Positions 7,335 through 14,361 of a DNA stretch of 17,234 nucleotides are shown piece by piece. Source of the DNA: Flavobacteriaceae bacterium UBA5544 (GTDB lineage Bacteria > Bacteroidota > Bacteroidia > Flavobacteriales > Flavobacteriaceae); contig DINI01000006.1 in NCBI GenBank assembly GCA_002426755.1, positions 61,892 to 79,125 on the forward strand, in the 5' to 3' direction. The translations under genes were made by a program, and so were the position numbers. Position 1 is the stretch's first letter. The number at the start of each line of letters is the position of its first letter. The notes under the pieces are model-generated. The model ran no database searches and had not been told where the DNA came from. It saw only the letters and a list, made by a program, of their open reading frames with translations.

Positions 7335-7697
7335 ATGAAAGACATCGACAAAAGCACACGTATTGCTAATTATCTTATAGACATATTAGTGATATCTTTA
7401 CTTTGGATAATCTACAGCCTGCTGTTTCAACCTTATAGTTCAGATGGGATGATGTTCTATGTACTGATGTTTTTTTATTATTTAATATTTGAAGCTACCA
7501 CTGGACAGACTTTGGGCAAAATGTTCACCAAAACCAGAGTAGTGCAAAAAGATGGCTGCAATCCAAACTTTCAAAAAATCTTAATGCGTTCTTTTTTAAG
7601 AATCATCCCTATCGATGCATTGTCTTATATGTGTGGCAGTGAATTAGGCTTACATGACAAACTCTCGTTTACCAAACTTGCAAAAAAAACGTCATAA
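7335..7697 (+). CDS. RDD family membrane protein, third gene of the trio
   Basis: This is a 120-residue protein of the RDD family. The family's Arg and Asp positions are visible in STRIANYLIDILVISL (7-22), where R9 and D16 lie in the first membrane segment (about 11-31). A second segment covers 37-52, and the family's GQTLGKMFTKTRVV follows at 57-70. SFLRIIPIDALSYM (86-99) starts a third hydrophobic stretch, and the end GLHDKLSFTKL carries the usual LHD motif. It is on the short side for the family. Its ATG follows the previous stop directly (TAAATG). RDD proteins are inner-membrane proteins of mostly unknown function, sometimes proposed as transporters or as parts of membrane complexes. Confidence 0.9.
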   Translation: MKDIDKSTRIANYLIDILVISLLWIIYSLLFQPYSSDGMMFYVLMFFYYLIFEATTGQTLGKMFTKTRVVQKDGCNPNFQKILMRSFLRIIPIDALSYMCGSELGLHDKLSFTKLAKKTS

Positions 7698-7905
7698 GTT
7701 TGTAGAAATAGAAACCAACAAAAAACCAAAAATATCCTGATGGTTATACGGACGATACTAAAAACCAATTGACAACAATCTGAATGTACCGCTCGTTTTT
7801 TAATCCTAATTTTATAATCGCAAATAAACAATGTAGTTTTGATTCTATACCGAACAGAAATAACAATCCAACACGAGTTATTAATAATTAAAAAACAGGA
7901 CACTT

Positions 7906-7922
7906 CAGTGGATAAGCCACTG
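7906..7922 (+). repeat. Leader hairpin upstream of the MORN/TonB-like gene
   Basis: CAGTGG (7906-7911) and CCACTG (7917-7922) form a perfect 6-bp stem with the 5-nt loop ATAAG, ending 23 bp before the chosen ATG. No T-run follows, so it is not a terminator. It may be a leader structure or an operator. The rest of the 248-bp spacer from 7698 is AT-rich and shows no gene. Confidence 0.35.
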
Positions 7923-7945
7923 CTTTGCACACAAAAATTTTAATC

Positions 7946-8803
7946 ATGTACAACAAATACTGCATTCGACGGCATTTAAGAACCCCTATTATAATATTCA
8001 CATTTATTTTTGGATTTAGTGTATCAGCACAAAAAGTCAAAAAGAAGGAAGAAAGAAAACCTGGGAGTACAATCCAGTACTATGTTCTAAAATCAGATAA
8101 AAACATTAAGCATGGACGCTATAGTGAAATTGGTTTTCGATCTAAAATCCTGTTGGAATCTGGCAATTATGTGAATGGCAAAAAAGAAGGCTTGTGGTTT
8201 GGAAAATATATGGGAAAAGGCAGTTATAAATACTCCGGAAAATATAAAGACGGCAAAAAAGTAGGTGTCTGGTATTACTTCGATTATAAGGAGAATATCT
8301 TGCAAGAATATAATTACGATTCCCAAAAAATGATTGTAAACAATGACTGCGACACGGGTCAAACTTATGAGACCTATATTGATCAAATATGGACTCCAAC
8401 ACGTCTCGATTGTGCACCCTCATACATTGGTGGTCATTTACAAATGTGTTCATATATTAATCAAAAATTTTTGCATCATTTCAATCTTGAGGGCAATAAA
8501 AAATTTGAAAACAAATTGAAGAACGCAGAAGATCCCGTAATTATAAACTATTCGTTTTCTGTTTTGGTTAAAAAAAATGGTACTATTGGAAAAGTTAAAA
8601 TGGAAGAATTTGATGTCTCGCAGGGTTTAAAAAACATTTTTCCTGTTCTTGAACTTAAAGAGTTTTTTACAAAAGAAGTACAAGCGCTGACAGATGTCTG
8701 GATTCCAGGAATTCTCAATGGTGAAAAAGTAGATGCCTACTACAAGATTGGCACCTACAGCATAACTTCTTGGAACAAGGATTTTGATAAGCATAAAAAT
8801 TGA
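7946..8803 (+). CDS. Secreted MORN-repeat protein with TonB-like C-terminal domain
   Basis: This is a 285-residue protein from the ATG at 7946. An in-frame TTG 21 bp upstream is less likely, because the ATG gives a normal signal peptide with basic start YCIRRHLR, hydrophobic core IIIFTFIFGF and cleavage after VSAQ (about 29). Residues 54-126 carry MORN/YwqK-like repeats: SGNYVNGKKEGLWFGKY and SGKYKDGKKVGVWYYF. From about 157 the sequence follows the Bacteroidota TonB C-terminal pattern: PSYIGGHLQM (the 'GG' element), YSFSVLVKKNGTIGKVKM (202-219), then VWIPGILNGEKVDAYY (251-266). There is no N-terminal anchor like that of TonB, so energy transduction is unlikely. The fold is probably used for protein contact in the periplasm or at the outer membrane. 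It converges on lipB with a 33-bp gap. Confidence 0.8.
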   Translation: MYNKYCIRRHLRTPIIIFTFIFGFSVSAQKVKKKEERKPGSTIQYYVLKSDKNIKHGRYSEIGFRSKILLESGNYVNGKKEGLWFGKYMGKGSYKYSGKYKDGKKVGVWYYFDYKENILQEYNYDSQKMIVNNDCDTGQTYETYIDQIWTPTRLDCAPSYIGGHLQMCSYINQKFLHHFNLEGNKKFENKLKNAEDPVIINYSFSVLVKKNGTIGKVKMEEFDVSQGLKNIFPVLELKEFFTKEVQALTDVWIPGILNGEKVDAYYKIGTYSITSWNKDFDKHKN

Positions 8804-8836
8804 ATACATTAAATGCGTAATTCTAAATTCTCAATT

Positions 8837-9544
8837 TTACATTTCTTTCAAAATCACCGCCCCAAACAACGACACAAAATGTTTCAATAATTTAGCCTTT
8901 ACTTGAACTTCATCAACTTTTTCGACACCAAGTTCGAGATTTAATGACGTCACAGCTTTACCCCGTATCCCGCAAGGAATAATATTATCAAAGTAACCTA
9001 AATCGGCATTGACATTTAAAGCAAAGCCATGCATGGTAACCCAACGACTCGCCCTAACTCCCATAGCACATATCTTTCGGGCAAAGGGAGTGCCTACATC
9101 GAGCCATACGCCTGTTTCGCCTGGGCTACGTTCGCTTTTGACGCCATACTCCGCAAGGGTGAGGATGATCATTTCCTCTAAAAAACGAAGGTATTTATGG
9201 ATGTCGGTAAAAAAGTTTTCCAAATCTAGAATTGGGTAGCCCACAATTTGTCCCGGACCATGATAAGTAATATCTCCACCACGATTGATTTTATAAAAAG
9301 TGGCCCCTTTGCTTTTAAGTTGGGTTTCATTTAAAAGTAAGTTAGATAAATCACCACTTTTGCCCAAAGTATAAACGTGCGGATGTTCTACAAACAGAAA
9401 ATGGTTACTGGTCTGTAAATCTGTCCCTTCACGACGATTTTTGATTTTGGTATCTACAATGGCTTTAAAGAGTTCTTCTTGGTAATCCCAAGTATCTTTG
9501 TAATCTTTATATCCTAAATCCTGTATGTCTATAGTTTTGTTCAC
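8837..9544 (-). CDS. lipB: Lipoyl(octanoyl) transferase
   Basis: LipB moves the octanoyl group from acyl carrier protein to the lipoyl domains of pyruvate and 2-oxoglutarate dehydrogenase E2 and to GcvH, the first step of lipoate synthesis. The 235 residues show the family blocks: VEHPHVYTLGKSG (52-64), RGGDITYHGPGQIVGYP (88-104), GVWLD (145-149), the catalytic Lys157 in ARKICAMG, the HGFALNVN block (172-179) and the catalytic Cys191 in IIPCGIRGKAVTSL. The start is a GTG at 9544, which gives the usual N-terminus and begins 3 bp after the stop of the upstream lipoprotein gene, so the two are co-transcribed. The lipA synthase is not in the window. Confidence 0.96.
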   Translation of the reverse strand: MNKTIDIQDLGYKDYKDTWDYQEELFKAIVDTKIKNRREGTDLQTSNHFLFVEHPHVYTLGKSGDLSNLLLNETQLKSKGATFYKINRGGDITYHGPGQIVGYPILDLENFFTDIHKYLRFLEEMIILTLAEYGVKSERSPGETGVWLDVGTPFARKICAMGVRASRWVTMHGFALNVNADLGYFDNIIPCGIRGKAVTSLNLELGVEKVDEVQVKAKLLKHFVSLFGAVILKEM

Positions 9545-9547
9545 GTA

Positions 9548-10450
9548 TTAGTTTTCCAGCTCTACTTTTAGGTTCAAGATAGAATCATCGTCATGAATGG
9601 TATCCCAATCCACTTTTAAGGTCAGGGACTTACCGTCTTCGGAGATTACAGCCTTATTGCTGGACACAGATTTGATACGTCTCGGAAACGTGTATTGCAC
9701 CGTGTAAAACGAACCTTTGAACAGGTCTTCAAACTGGGCTTCTATCTGTTTTGCCATCTCCTCACCACCATCATCGGTATCCTGTTCATTGTTATAACCC
9801 ATGTCATCGCTTTCTATTGGGTAGTCTTCAATTACTGTTTCCTCAATGATTTCTTCCCCTTCTTCCGCTTCATCTTCCATCTCCACCATTTCATCTTCAA
9901 TTTCAGGTGTTACAGTTTCCTTATAATTGATACGCTCAAACACATTGTCTCTGAAGGTGTATATGACTTTAGTTTCCTGCTTATAATCATTAATACCAGC
10001 GTTATTTGCCTCTTGGTTGCCTCCATAATCAAAAATCATGTTGGTGGCATTGTCGAGATTCTTTCCAATAGACATGAGGTCATCAAAATTTTTGAAGTTC
10101 TTGCTGATGGCGTAGTTAGAGACACCATTGGCCTCATCTTGGTGCACCTCAAACACCATCCCTCTCAATTTATTGAGTTCTTCTTGCTCTTCAGGCGACA
10201 TGTTGGAGATGCTATCTTTATATTGAATGATCATTTCATCCACACTGACAATAGTGTCCATTTTTGCTTTAGGCTCGCGTTCGATACTTTCAGGCCTATT
10301 GGCGTTGGCATAAGACAACATGGGCGATAGATCGTAAGTAGTTTTGTAACTGCCGCTCATATCGTTATTGAAGACTATCGATTCGGTCACATTACAGCTC
10401 ATCGCAACAAAAGCCAAGCAAATAACAGTTAGAAAAGTTGAAAGTTTCAT
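9548..10450 (-). CDS. Uncharacterised lipoprotein with a strongly acidic insert, upstream of lipB
   Basis: This is a 300-residue protein with a clear lipoprotein signal: basic start, hydrophobic core, lipobox AMSC with Cys19. The mature part starts with VTESIVFNNDMSGSY, a beta-rich opening seen in Bacteroidota lipoproteins that resemble a DUF-type sandwich. The central part (about 80-140) is helical and acidic. Residues 182-231 are an almost continuous acidic stretch (EDEMVEMEDEAEEGEE and onward) that looks like a disordered insert. The end returns to strands (FYTVQYTFPRRIKSVS, LTLKVDWDTI). I do not recognise a named family. It is the first gene of a two-gene operon with lipB. I see no functional link to lipoylation, so this may just be a conserved neighbourhood. 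Confidence 0.8.
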   Translation of the reverse strand: MKLSTFLTVICLAFVAMSCNVTESIVFNNDMSGSYKTTYDLSPMLSYANANRPESIEREPKAKMDTIVSVDEMIIQYKDSISNMSPEEQEELNKLRGMVFEVHQDEANGVSNYAISKNFKNFDDLMSIGKNLDNATNMIFDYGGNQEANNAGINDYKQETKVIYTFRDNVFERINYKETVTPEIEDEMVEMEDEAEEGEEIIEETVIEDYPIESDDMGYNNEQDTDDGGEEMAKQIEAQFEDLFKGSFYTVQYTFPRRIKSVSSNKAVISEDGKSLTLKVDWDTIHDDDSILNLKVELEN

Positions 10451-10543
10451 ACAGGTTGAATTTTATTTCTAAACTGTAAAATTACGATATTTTGACTGAT
10501 AATTAACGAATGATACGTCACGATTGTTTACCAAATGTACTTA

Positions 10544-10702
10544 CTAATTCTTCGGATTATTCAAAATGACCAAAGCGGCAATAACGCCCGGTACCCAGCC
10601 ACAAAGCCATAATAAAAATGTGATAACAATAGACCCACAACCTTTGTCGATAACTGCCAAAGGCGGGCAAAAGATAGACAGGATAACTCTCCAGATACTC
10701 AT
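10544..10702 (-). CDS. yqaE: Pmp3/YqaE family small membrane protein
   Basis: This 52-codon gene was read directly from the minus strand: ATG at 10702-10700, TAG at 10546-10544. The peptide begins MSIWRVILSIFCPPLAVIDK, continues GCGSIVITFLLWLCGWVPG (residues 21-39) and ends VILNNPKN. The CPPLAV turn, the two hydrophobic helices and the WVPG-VIAALVI second helix are diagnostic of the Pmp3/YqaE/UPF0057 family of tiny proteolipids linked to membrane potential, cold, salt and stress responses. An overlapping 62-codon frame on the same strand (10557-10745) is not coding. The gene is divergent from the transmembrane LuxR-type regulator, with 119 bp between start codons, so the regulator might control it. 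The family call is firm. The regulatory link is inference. Confidence 0.92.
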   Translation of the reverse strand: MSIWRVILSIFCPPLAVIDKGCGSIVITFLLWLCGWVPGVIAALVILNNPKN

Positions 10703-10821
10703 GATGATTTGATTTTGATGATTGATGTATTGATTGGACGTGCAAACAGACTATTTGTTACAGTAGCAATCCGCAGGGTAATTGTATTTCATTTTCAAAT
10801 AAAATATAGTAGATTCGTAGC

Positions 10822-11880
10822 ATGAGAACAGCACTCGTTATATTGTGTTTTATAGCGGCCTCTTTTTCAGCAAAAGCGCAATACAAGTTCAGTGGCCATA
10901 TCGATACCAAAAAATGGCACGATAACGTATATCTCTCTATCATTGAAGACTACCGTAAAATTTCGGGTGTCTATTCCGAACAAATTATTGCGCGTGCAAA
11001 GACCGATAGTTTGGGTTATTTTGAATTTACAGGCAATCAATTGGAAAACGTAAATCGCATTTATAGACTTCATGTTGATAATTGTTTTGACGACGACCAA
11101 AACCAAAATCATTTTGACGGGCATTGCGATGATAGTGAAGAGGTCATTTTTATTGCAAAAAACAAGGATACGCTTGTATTTCCTTTTTCGTTTGATAAAC
11201 AGATCTTTTGTGATATAAATTCCACCAACGAAAAATCGATGGTATTCGTAAAGATTGATTCTTTAAGAGAAAACATGCGATATGCATTTGCGGAATACCG
11301 AAGCGAAGCCAACCGTAAGCTCAACAACAAAAAATGGTTTCAAACCTTACAGGATTATGGCAAGAGTCTTGATGAACCTATTGCTGAACTTTATATTTAT
11401 TCATTTTTATCCAATAGAGGCAATGATTTGCACGAGCATTATATTGAAGATTTAAAGACGAATGACTATTATGAAGATTTGCTGAAACGTTTGCAAGAAC
11501 GCTATCCCAATTCCTCCTACACTAAACAGTATCAAGCAGAATTAAAATCGGATGAATATATTATTTCTGGAGGTGAAGAAAAATCGTCCTTTACTTGGAT
11601 GTACATCTTGATTCCTATCTTTATCTTTTCATTGCTTTTTAATATATATTTTGGTCTGAAATTAAAAAAATCACGAGCCAAAACACTGGAAACATCAAAA
11701 GAACAATTGACCAAACAAGAACAGAATATTTTAGAGCTTTTATTGGAAGAAAAGTCGAACAAAGAGATTGCAGATGCACTTTTTGTGAGTTTAAGCACGG
11801 TTAAAACACACCTAAATAACATTTATAAGAAATTAAATGTACAATCTAGAGACGAAGTTAAATCTTTGTTTAATAGTTAG
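10822..11880 (+). CDS. Transmembrane one-component regulator with LuxR-type HTH
   Basis: This 352-residue protein has an unusual layout. A signal peptide ends near AKAQ (17-20). A predicted periplasmic domain follows (21-257), opening with a DUF4369-like strand pattern (YKFSGHIDTKKWHDNVYLSI, then TDSLGYFEFTG). It has two cysteines, C88 and C102, around an acidic loop, a helical region (150-230) and the segment RYPNSSYTKQY (227-237). One membrane helix lies at 258-279. A cytoplasmic linker of about 15 residues leads to a LuxR/GerE helix-turn-helix (about 294-350): LTKQEQNILELLLEEKSNKE, then IADALFVSLSTVKTHLNNIY. There is no receiver, kinase or TPR domain. The protein should bind DNA from the membrane in response to an envelope signal. 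Cleavage of the signal peptide would still leave it anchored by the later helix. Confidence 0.88.
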   Translation: MRTALVILCFIAASFSAKAQYKFSGHIDTKKWHDNVYLSIIEDYRKISGVYSEQIIARAKTDSLGYFEFTGNQLENVNRIYRLHVDNCFDDDQNQNHFDGHCDDSEEVIFIAKNKDTLVFPFSFDKQIFCDINSTNEKSMVFVKIDSLRENMRYAFAEYRSEANRKLNNKKWFQTLQDYGKSLDEPIAELYIYSFLSNRGNDLHEHYIEDLKTNDYYEDLLKRLQERYPNSSYTKQYQAELKSDEYIISGGEEKSSFTWMYILIPIFIFSLLFNIYFGLKLKKSRAKTLETSKEQLTKQEQNILELLLEEKSNKEIADALFVSLSTVKTHLNNIYKKLNVQSRDEVKSLFNS

Positions 11881-11886
11881 TTATAA

Positions 11887-11921
11887 AATTCAACCTAGGT
11901 ACTAGTACTTAATTCAACCTA
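11887..11921. repeat. Direct repeats flanking a palindrome upstream of the DUF1573 gene
   Basis: AATTCAACCTA occurs at 11887-11897 and 11911-11921, spaced 24 bp start to start. Between the copies lies a perfect 10-bp palindrome, GTACTAGTAC (11899-11908). The block lies just after the LuxR-type gene and upstream of the predicted promoter of the DUF1573 gene, so it could be an operator. No U-tract follows, so it is not a terminator. Confidence 0.4.
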
Positions 11922-11927
11922 TCATTT

Positions 11928-11959
11928 TTGTCTTTTTAAGCAACTTTTTGTGATGTTTG
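11928..11959 (+). promoter_or_regulatory. Predicted promoter of the DUF1573 gene
   Basis: TTG (11928-11930, within TTTTTG) is followed 21 bp later by GATGTTTG (11952-11959), which matches 7 of 8 positions of TAnnTTTG. Transcription would start near 11965, downstream of the possible starts at 11950-11953. This supports the ATG at 11989 as the true start. Confidence 0.5.
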
Positions 11960-11988
11960 CTTTCATATTAATCAAAACTACAAACAGT

Positions 11989-12438
11989 ATGAATTTATCA
12001 TTAAACAAATTAACCAAGGTATATGCAAGCCTTTTATTTTTTGCATTGATCTCCACATTAGGTTTTTCGCAAAATAAAGTTGCAGCAGAAAAAGTAGGTA
12101 AGTTTGATTTCTTAACAGAAGAAATTGACTACGGTAAAATTGAACAACATGCCGATGGTGTGCGAGTCTTTAAATTCACGAATTCAGGAGACGCTCCAAT
12201 TGTGATTACAAATGCAAAAGGATCATGCGGCTGCACGGTACCAACCTATCCTAAAAATGTAATCCTACCGGGAGAAACAGGTGAAATCAATGTAAAATAT
12301 GCGACGGATAGAATCGGTGCATTTACAAAAACTGTGACCTTAACTTCCAATGCTTCTGAACCTTCTAAAGTTCTTAGAATTAAAGGGGAGGTTTTAAATC
12401 CAGCAAAAGACGATACGAAAGAGGCTAAAATCAACTAG
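11989..12438 (+). CDS. Secreted DUF1573 domain protein
   Basis: This is a 149-residue protein from the ATG at 11989. That start gives a compact signal peptide (basic NKLTK, core ASLLFFALISTLGF, cleavage after FSQ at 28), whereas the upstream GTG/ATG at 11950-11953 adds a second hydrophobic stretch and lies inside the predicted promoter. The DUF1573 domain covers about 38-135. It is an Ig-like sandwich of the ASPM/SPD-2/Hydin type, with the hallmark GSCGCTVPTYPK (78-89) followed by ILPGETGEINVKY and TKTVTLTSN. The C-terminal tail is charged. Related proteins are abundant in Bacteroidota and exported, with no defined activity. The paired Cys80-Cys82 could bind metal or form a disulfide. Confidence 0.9.
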   Translation: MNLSLNKLTKVYASLLFFALISTLGFSQNKVAAEKVGKFDFLTEEIDYGKIEQHADGVRVFKFTNSGDAPIVITNAKGSCGCTVPTYPKNVILPGETGEINVKYATDRIGAFTKTVTLTSNASEPSKVLRIKGEVLNPAKDDTKEAKIN

Positions 12439-12477
12439 TTTTTAGTTTTTGCCTTTTCAATAAAATCTACCTAAAAG

Positions 12478-12512
12478 TTGTATGCTAATTTTTTGAAAAT
12501 AGTGTAATTTTG
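12478..12512 (+). promoter_or_regulatory. Predicted lysS promoter
   Basis: TAATTTTG (12505-12512) matches the -7 consensus TAnnTTTG exactly. The nearest suitable -33 is TTG at 12478-12480, 24 bp upstream, slightly long. The box lies 41 bp before the lysS ATG. The leader contains AAAGCAGGAAT, the same 11-mer as in the manC leader. Confidence 0.5.
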
Positions 12513-12553
12513 CACTCGCCTGTTACAAAAAGCAGGAATCAAAATTAATTAGC

Positions 12554-14245
12554 ATGCAACTTTCTGAACAAGAACTCATCCGAAGGGAAAAACTAGACAA
12601 ACTACGCGAGTTGGGTATCAATCCTTATCCAGCCGATTTATATCCTGTAAACCATACTTCAAAACAGGTTAAGGAGCAGTTTGAAGAAGGCAAGAAAGTC
12701 ATCATCGCAGGACGATTGATGTCGATGAGAGTGCAAGGGAAAGCCAGTTTTGCTCAACTTCAGGATTCCGAAGGAAAAATACAAGTTTACTTTAATAGAG
12801 ATGAAATATGTCCGGGTGAGGATAAAACTTTATATAATGAAGTTTTCAAAAAACTCTTGGACTTTGGTGATTTCGTTGGTGTAGAAGGCGAATTATTCAC
12901 TACGCAAGTAGGTGAAAAATCAGTGCGTGTAAAAAACTTTACACTTTTAAGCAAATCCTTAAAACCTCTTCCTCTTCCAAAAGAAAAAGATGGCATTATT
13001 CACGATGCATTTACCGACCCTGAACAACGTTACAGACAGCGTTATGCTGATTTGGTCGTAAACCCGAATGTCAAGGAAGTATTTATCAAACGTACCAAGC
13101 TCTTCAATGCCATGCGTCAGTTTTTTAATGATGCAGGTTATTTTGAAGTGGAGACTCCTGTCTTGCAACCTATTGCTGGTGGCGCCGCGGCACGTCCGTT
13201 TGTGACGCATCACAACAGTTTGGATATTCCCTTATATATGCGAATTGCCAATGAGTTGTATTTAAAACGATTGATTGTTGGCGGATTTGATGGTGTATAC
13301 GAGTTCTCTAAAAACTTCCGTAACGAAGGAATGGATAGGACGCACAATCCAGAGTTCACCGCTATGGAAATCTATGTGGCCTATAAAGATTACAACTGGA
13401 TGATGGATTTCTGCGAACAATTGTTGGAACATTGCGCAATGGCTGTCAACGGAACTACAAAAGCAACATTCGGAGAGCACCATATCGACTTTAAGGCACC
13501 ATATGCTAGAGTAACGATGGCAGATTCCATCAAGCATTTTACAGGGTTTGATATTACAGGTAAAACTGAAGATGAGATTCGTCAAGCCGCAAAAGATATG
13601 AGGATTGCTGTGGATGATACGATGGGTAAAGGGAAGTTGATTGATGAAATATTTGGTGAAAAATGTGAGGGCAACTACATACAACCAACCTTTATTACCG
13701 ACTATCCAAAGGAAATGAGTCCGTTGTGTAAAGAACATAGAACAAATCCAGAATTAACAGAGCGTTTTGAATTGATGGTCTGTGGAAAGGAAATTGCCAA
13801 CGCCTATTCCGAACTGAATGATCCAATCGACCAACGCGAACGTTTTGAACACCAAATGGAGTTGGCACAGAAAGGTGATGATGAAGCAACAGGGGTTATC
13901 GATTATGACTTTTTGAGAGCATTGGAATACGGTATGCCACCGACATCTGGGATGGGAATTGGTATGGACCGACTTATCATGTTCTTGACTAATAATCAAT
14001 CCATACAAGAAGTATTGTTCTTCCCTCAAATGAAACCGGAGAAGAAAGCAATTGCAATGACCGACGAAGAAAAAGCAGTATTTGCAATATTAAAAGTGAA
14101 CTCACCTATCGAGTTGAATACGTTAAAAGATCAATCTGGTTTGAGTAACAAAAAATGGGACGCAACCATCAAAGGCCTGACCAAAAACAAAGTGGCCAAA
14201 GTCATCAAGACAGATGATGTATTGTTTGTGGAACTGGCTTCATAA
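12554..14245 (+). CDS. lysS: Lysyl-tRNA synthetase, class II
   Basis: This is a 563-residue class IIb synthetase that charges tRNA-Lys. The N-terminal OB-fold anticodon-binding domain spans about 45-135 (IIAGRLMSMRVQGKASFAQL). The catalytic core contains motif 1 around GYFEVETPVLQP (195-206), the loop GGAAARPFVTHHN (209-221), motif 2 FRNEGMDRTHNPEFT (255-269) and motif 3 GMGIGMDRL (466-474). The core should end near FFPQMKPE (489-496). The remaining 67 residues form a C-terminal extension with helices (TDEEKAVFAILKVNSPIELN, SNKKWDATIKGLTKNKVAKV) resembling a winged helix, making the protein longer than the roughly 500-residue E. coli enzyme. Such extensions occur in Bacteroidota enzymes. The start ATG and promoter agree. 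A strong terminator follows. Confidence 0.97.
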   Translation: MQLSEQELIRREKLDKLRELGINPYPADLYPVNHTSKQVKEQFEEGKKVIIAGRLMSMRVQGKASFAQLQDSEGKIQVYFNRDEICPGEDKTLYNEVFKKLLDFGDFVGVEGELFTTQVGEKSVRVKNFTLLSKSLKPLPLPKEKDGIIHDAFTDPEQRYRQRYADLVVNPNVKEVFIKRTKLFNAMRQFFNDAGYFEVETPVLQPIAGGAAARPFVTHHNSLDIPLYMRIANELYLKRLIVGGFDGVYEFSKNFRNEGMDRTHNPEFTAMEIYVAYKDYNWMMDFCEQLLEHCAMAVNGTTKATFGEHHIDFKAPYARVTMADSIKHFTGFDITGKTEDEIRQAAKDMRIAVDDTMGKGKLIDEIFGEKCEGNYIQPTFITDYPKEMSPLCKEHRTNPELTERFELMVCGKEIANAYSELNDPIDQRERFEHQMELAQKGDDEATGVIDYDFLRALEYGMPPTSGMGIGMDRLIMFLTNNQSIQEVLFFPQMKPEKKAIAMTDEEKAVFAILKVNSPIELNTLKDQSGLSNKKWDATIKGLTKNKVAKVIKTDDVLFVELAS

Positions 14246-14280
14246 GTTCCAATAAAAACATATTTTAGAATTAACGGAAG

Positions 14281-14308
14281 AGAACCACTCAGAAAGTGGT
14301 TCTTTTTT
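14281..14308 (+). terminator. Rho-independent terminator after lysS
   Basis: AGAACCACT (14281-14289) and AGTGGTTCT (14295-14303) form a perfect 9-bp stem with the 5-nt loop CAGAA, and the T-run spans 14303-14308. It lies 35 bp after the lysS stop and separates lysS from the following membrane-protein pair. An exact TAATTTTG box (14316-14323) follows and could be the -7 element for that pair, but no good -33 is visible. Confidence 0.9.
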
Positions 14309-14361
14309 GATTGACTAATTTTGTTACTTTAGTAATCTCTTAAAAGTGGCCAGAAATAATT

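Noticed and set aside
7625..7930. 101-codon minus-strand frame across the 7698-7945 spacer
   Set aside because: It overlaps the end of the RDD gene, its peptide has no recognisable pattern, and it converges with known plus-strand genes without a promoter.
9695..10330. 211-codon open frame antisense to the lipoprotein gene
   Set aside because: Its His/Phe/Ile-rich composition is the complement of the acidic lipoprotein codons. The sense gene has a lipobox and sits 3 bp from lipB.
10557..10745. 62-codon minus-strand frame
   Set aside because: It overlaps the true yqaE gene in another frame. The peptide has no family features, whereas the 10544-10702 frame encodes a textbook Pmp3/YqaE sequence.
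11950..11988. GTG/ATG starts at 11950-11953 for the DUF1573 gene
   Set aside because: They lie within the predicted -7 element and would spoil the signal peptide. The ATG at 11989 gives a normal one.
13262..13738. 158-codon open frame antisense to lysS
   Set aside because: It lies entirely inside lysS motifs and has no independent signal.
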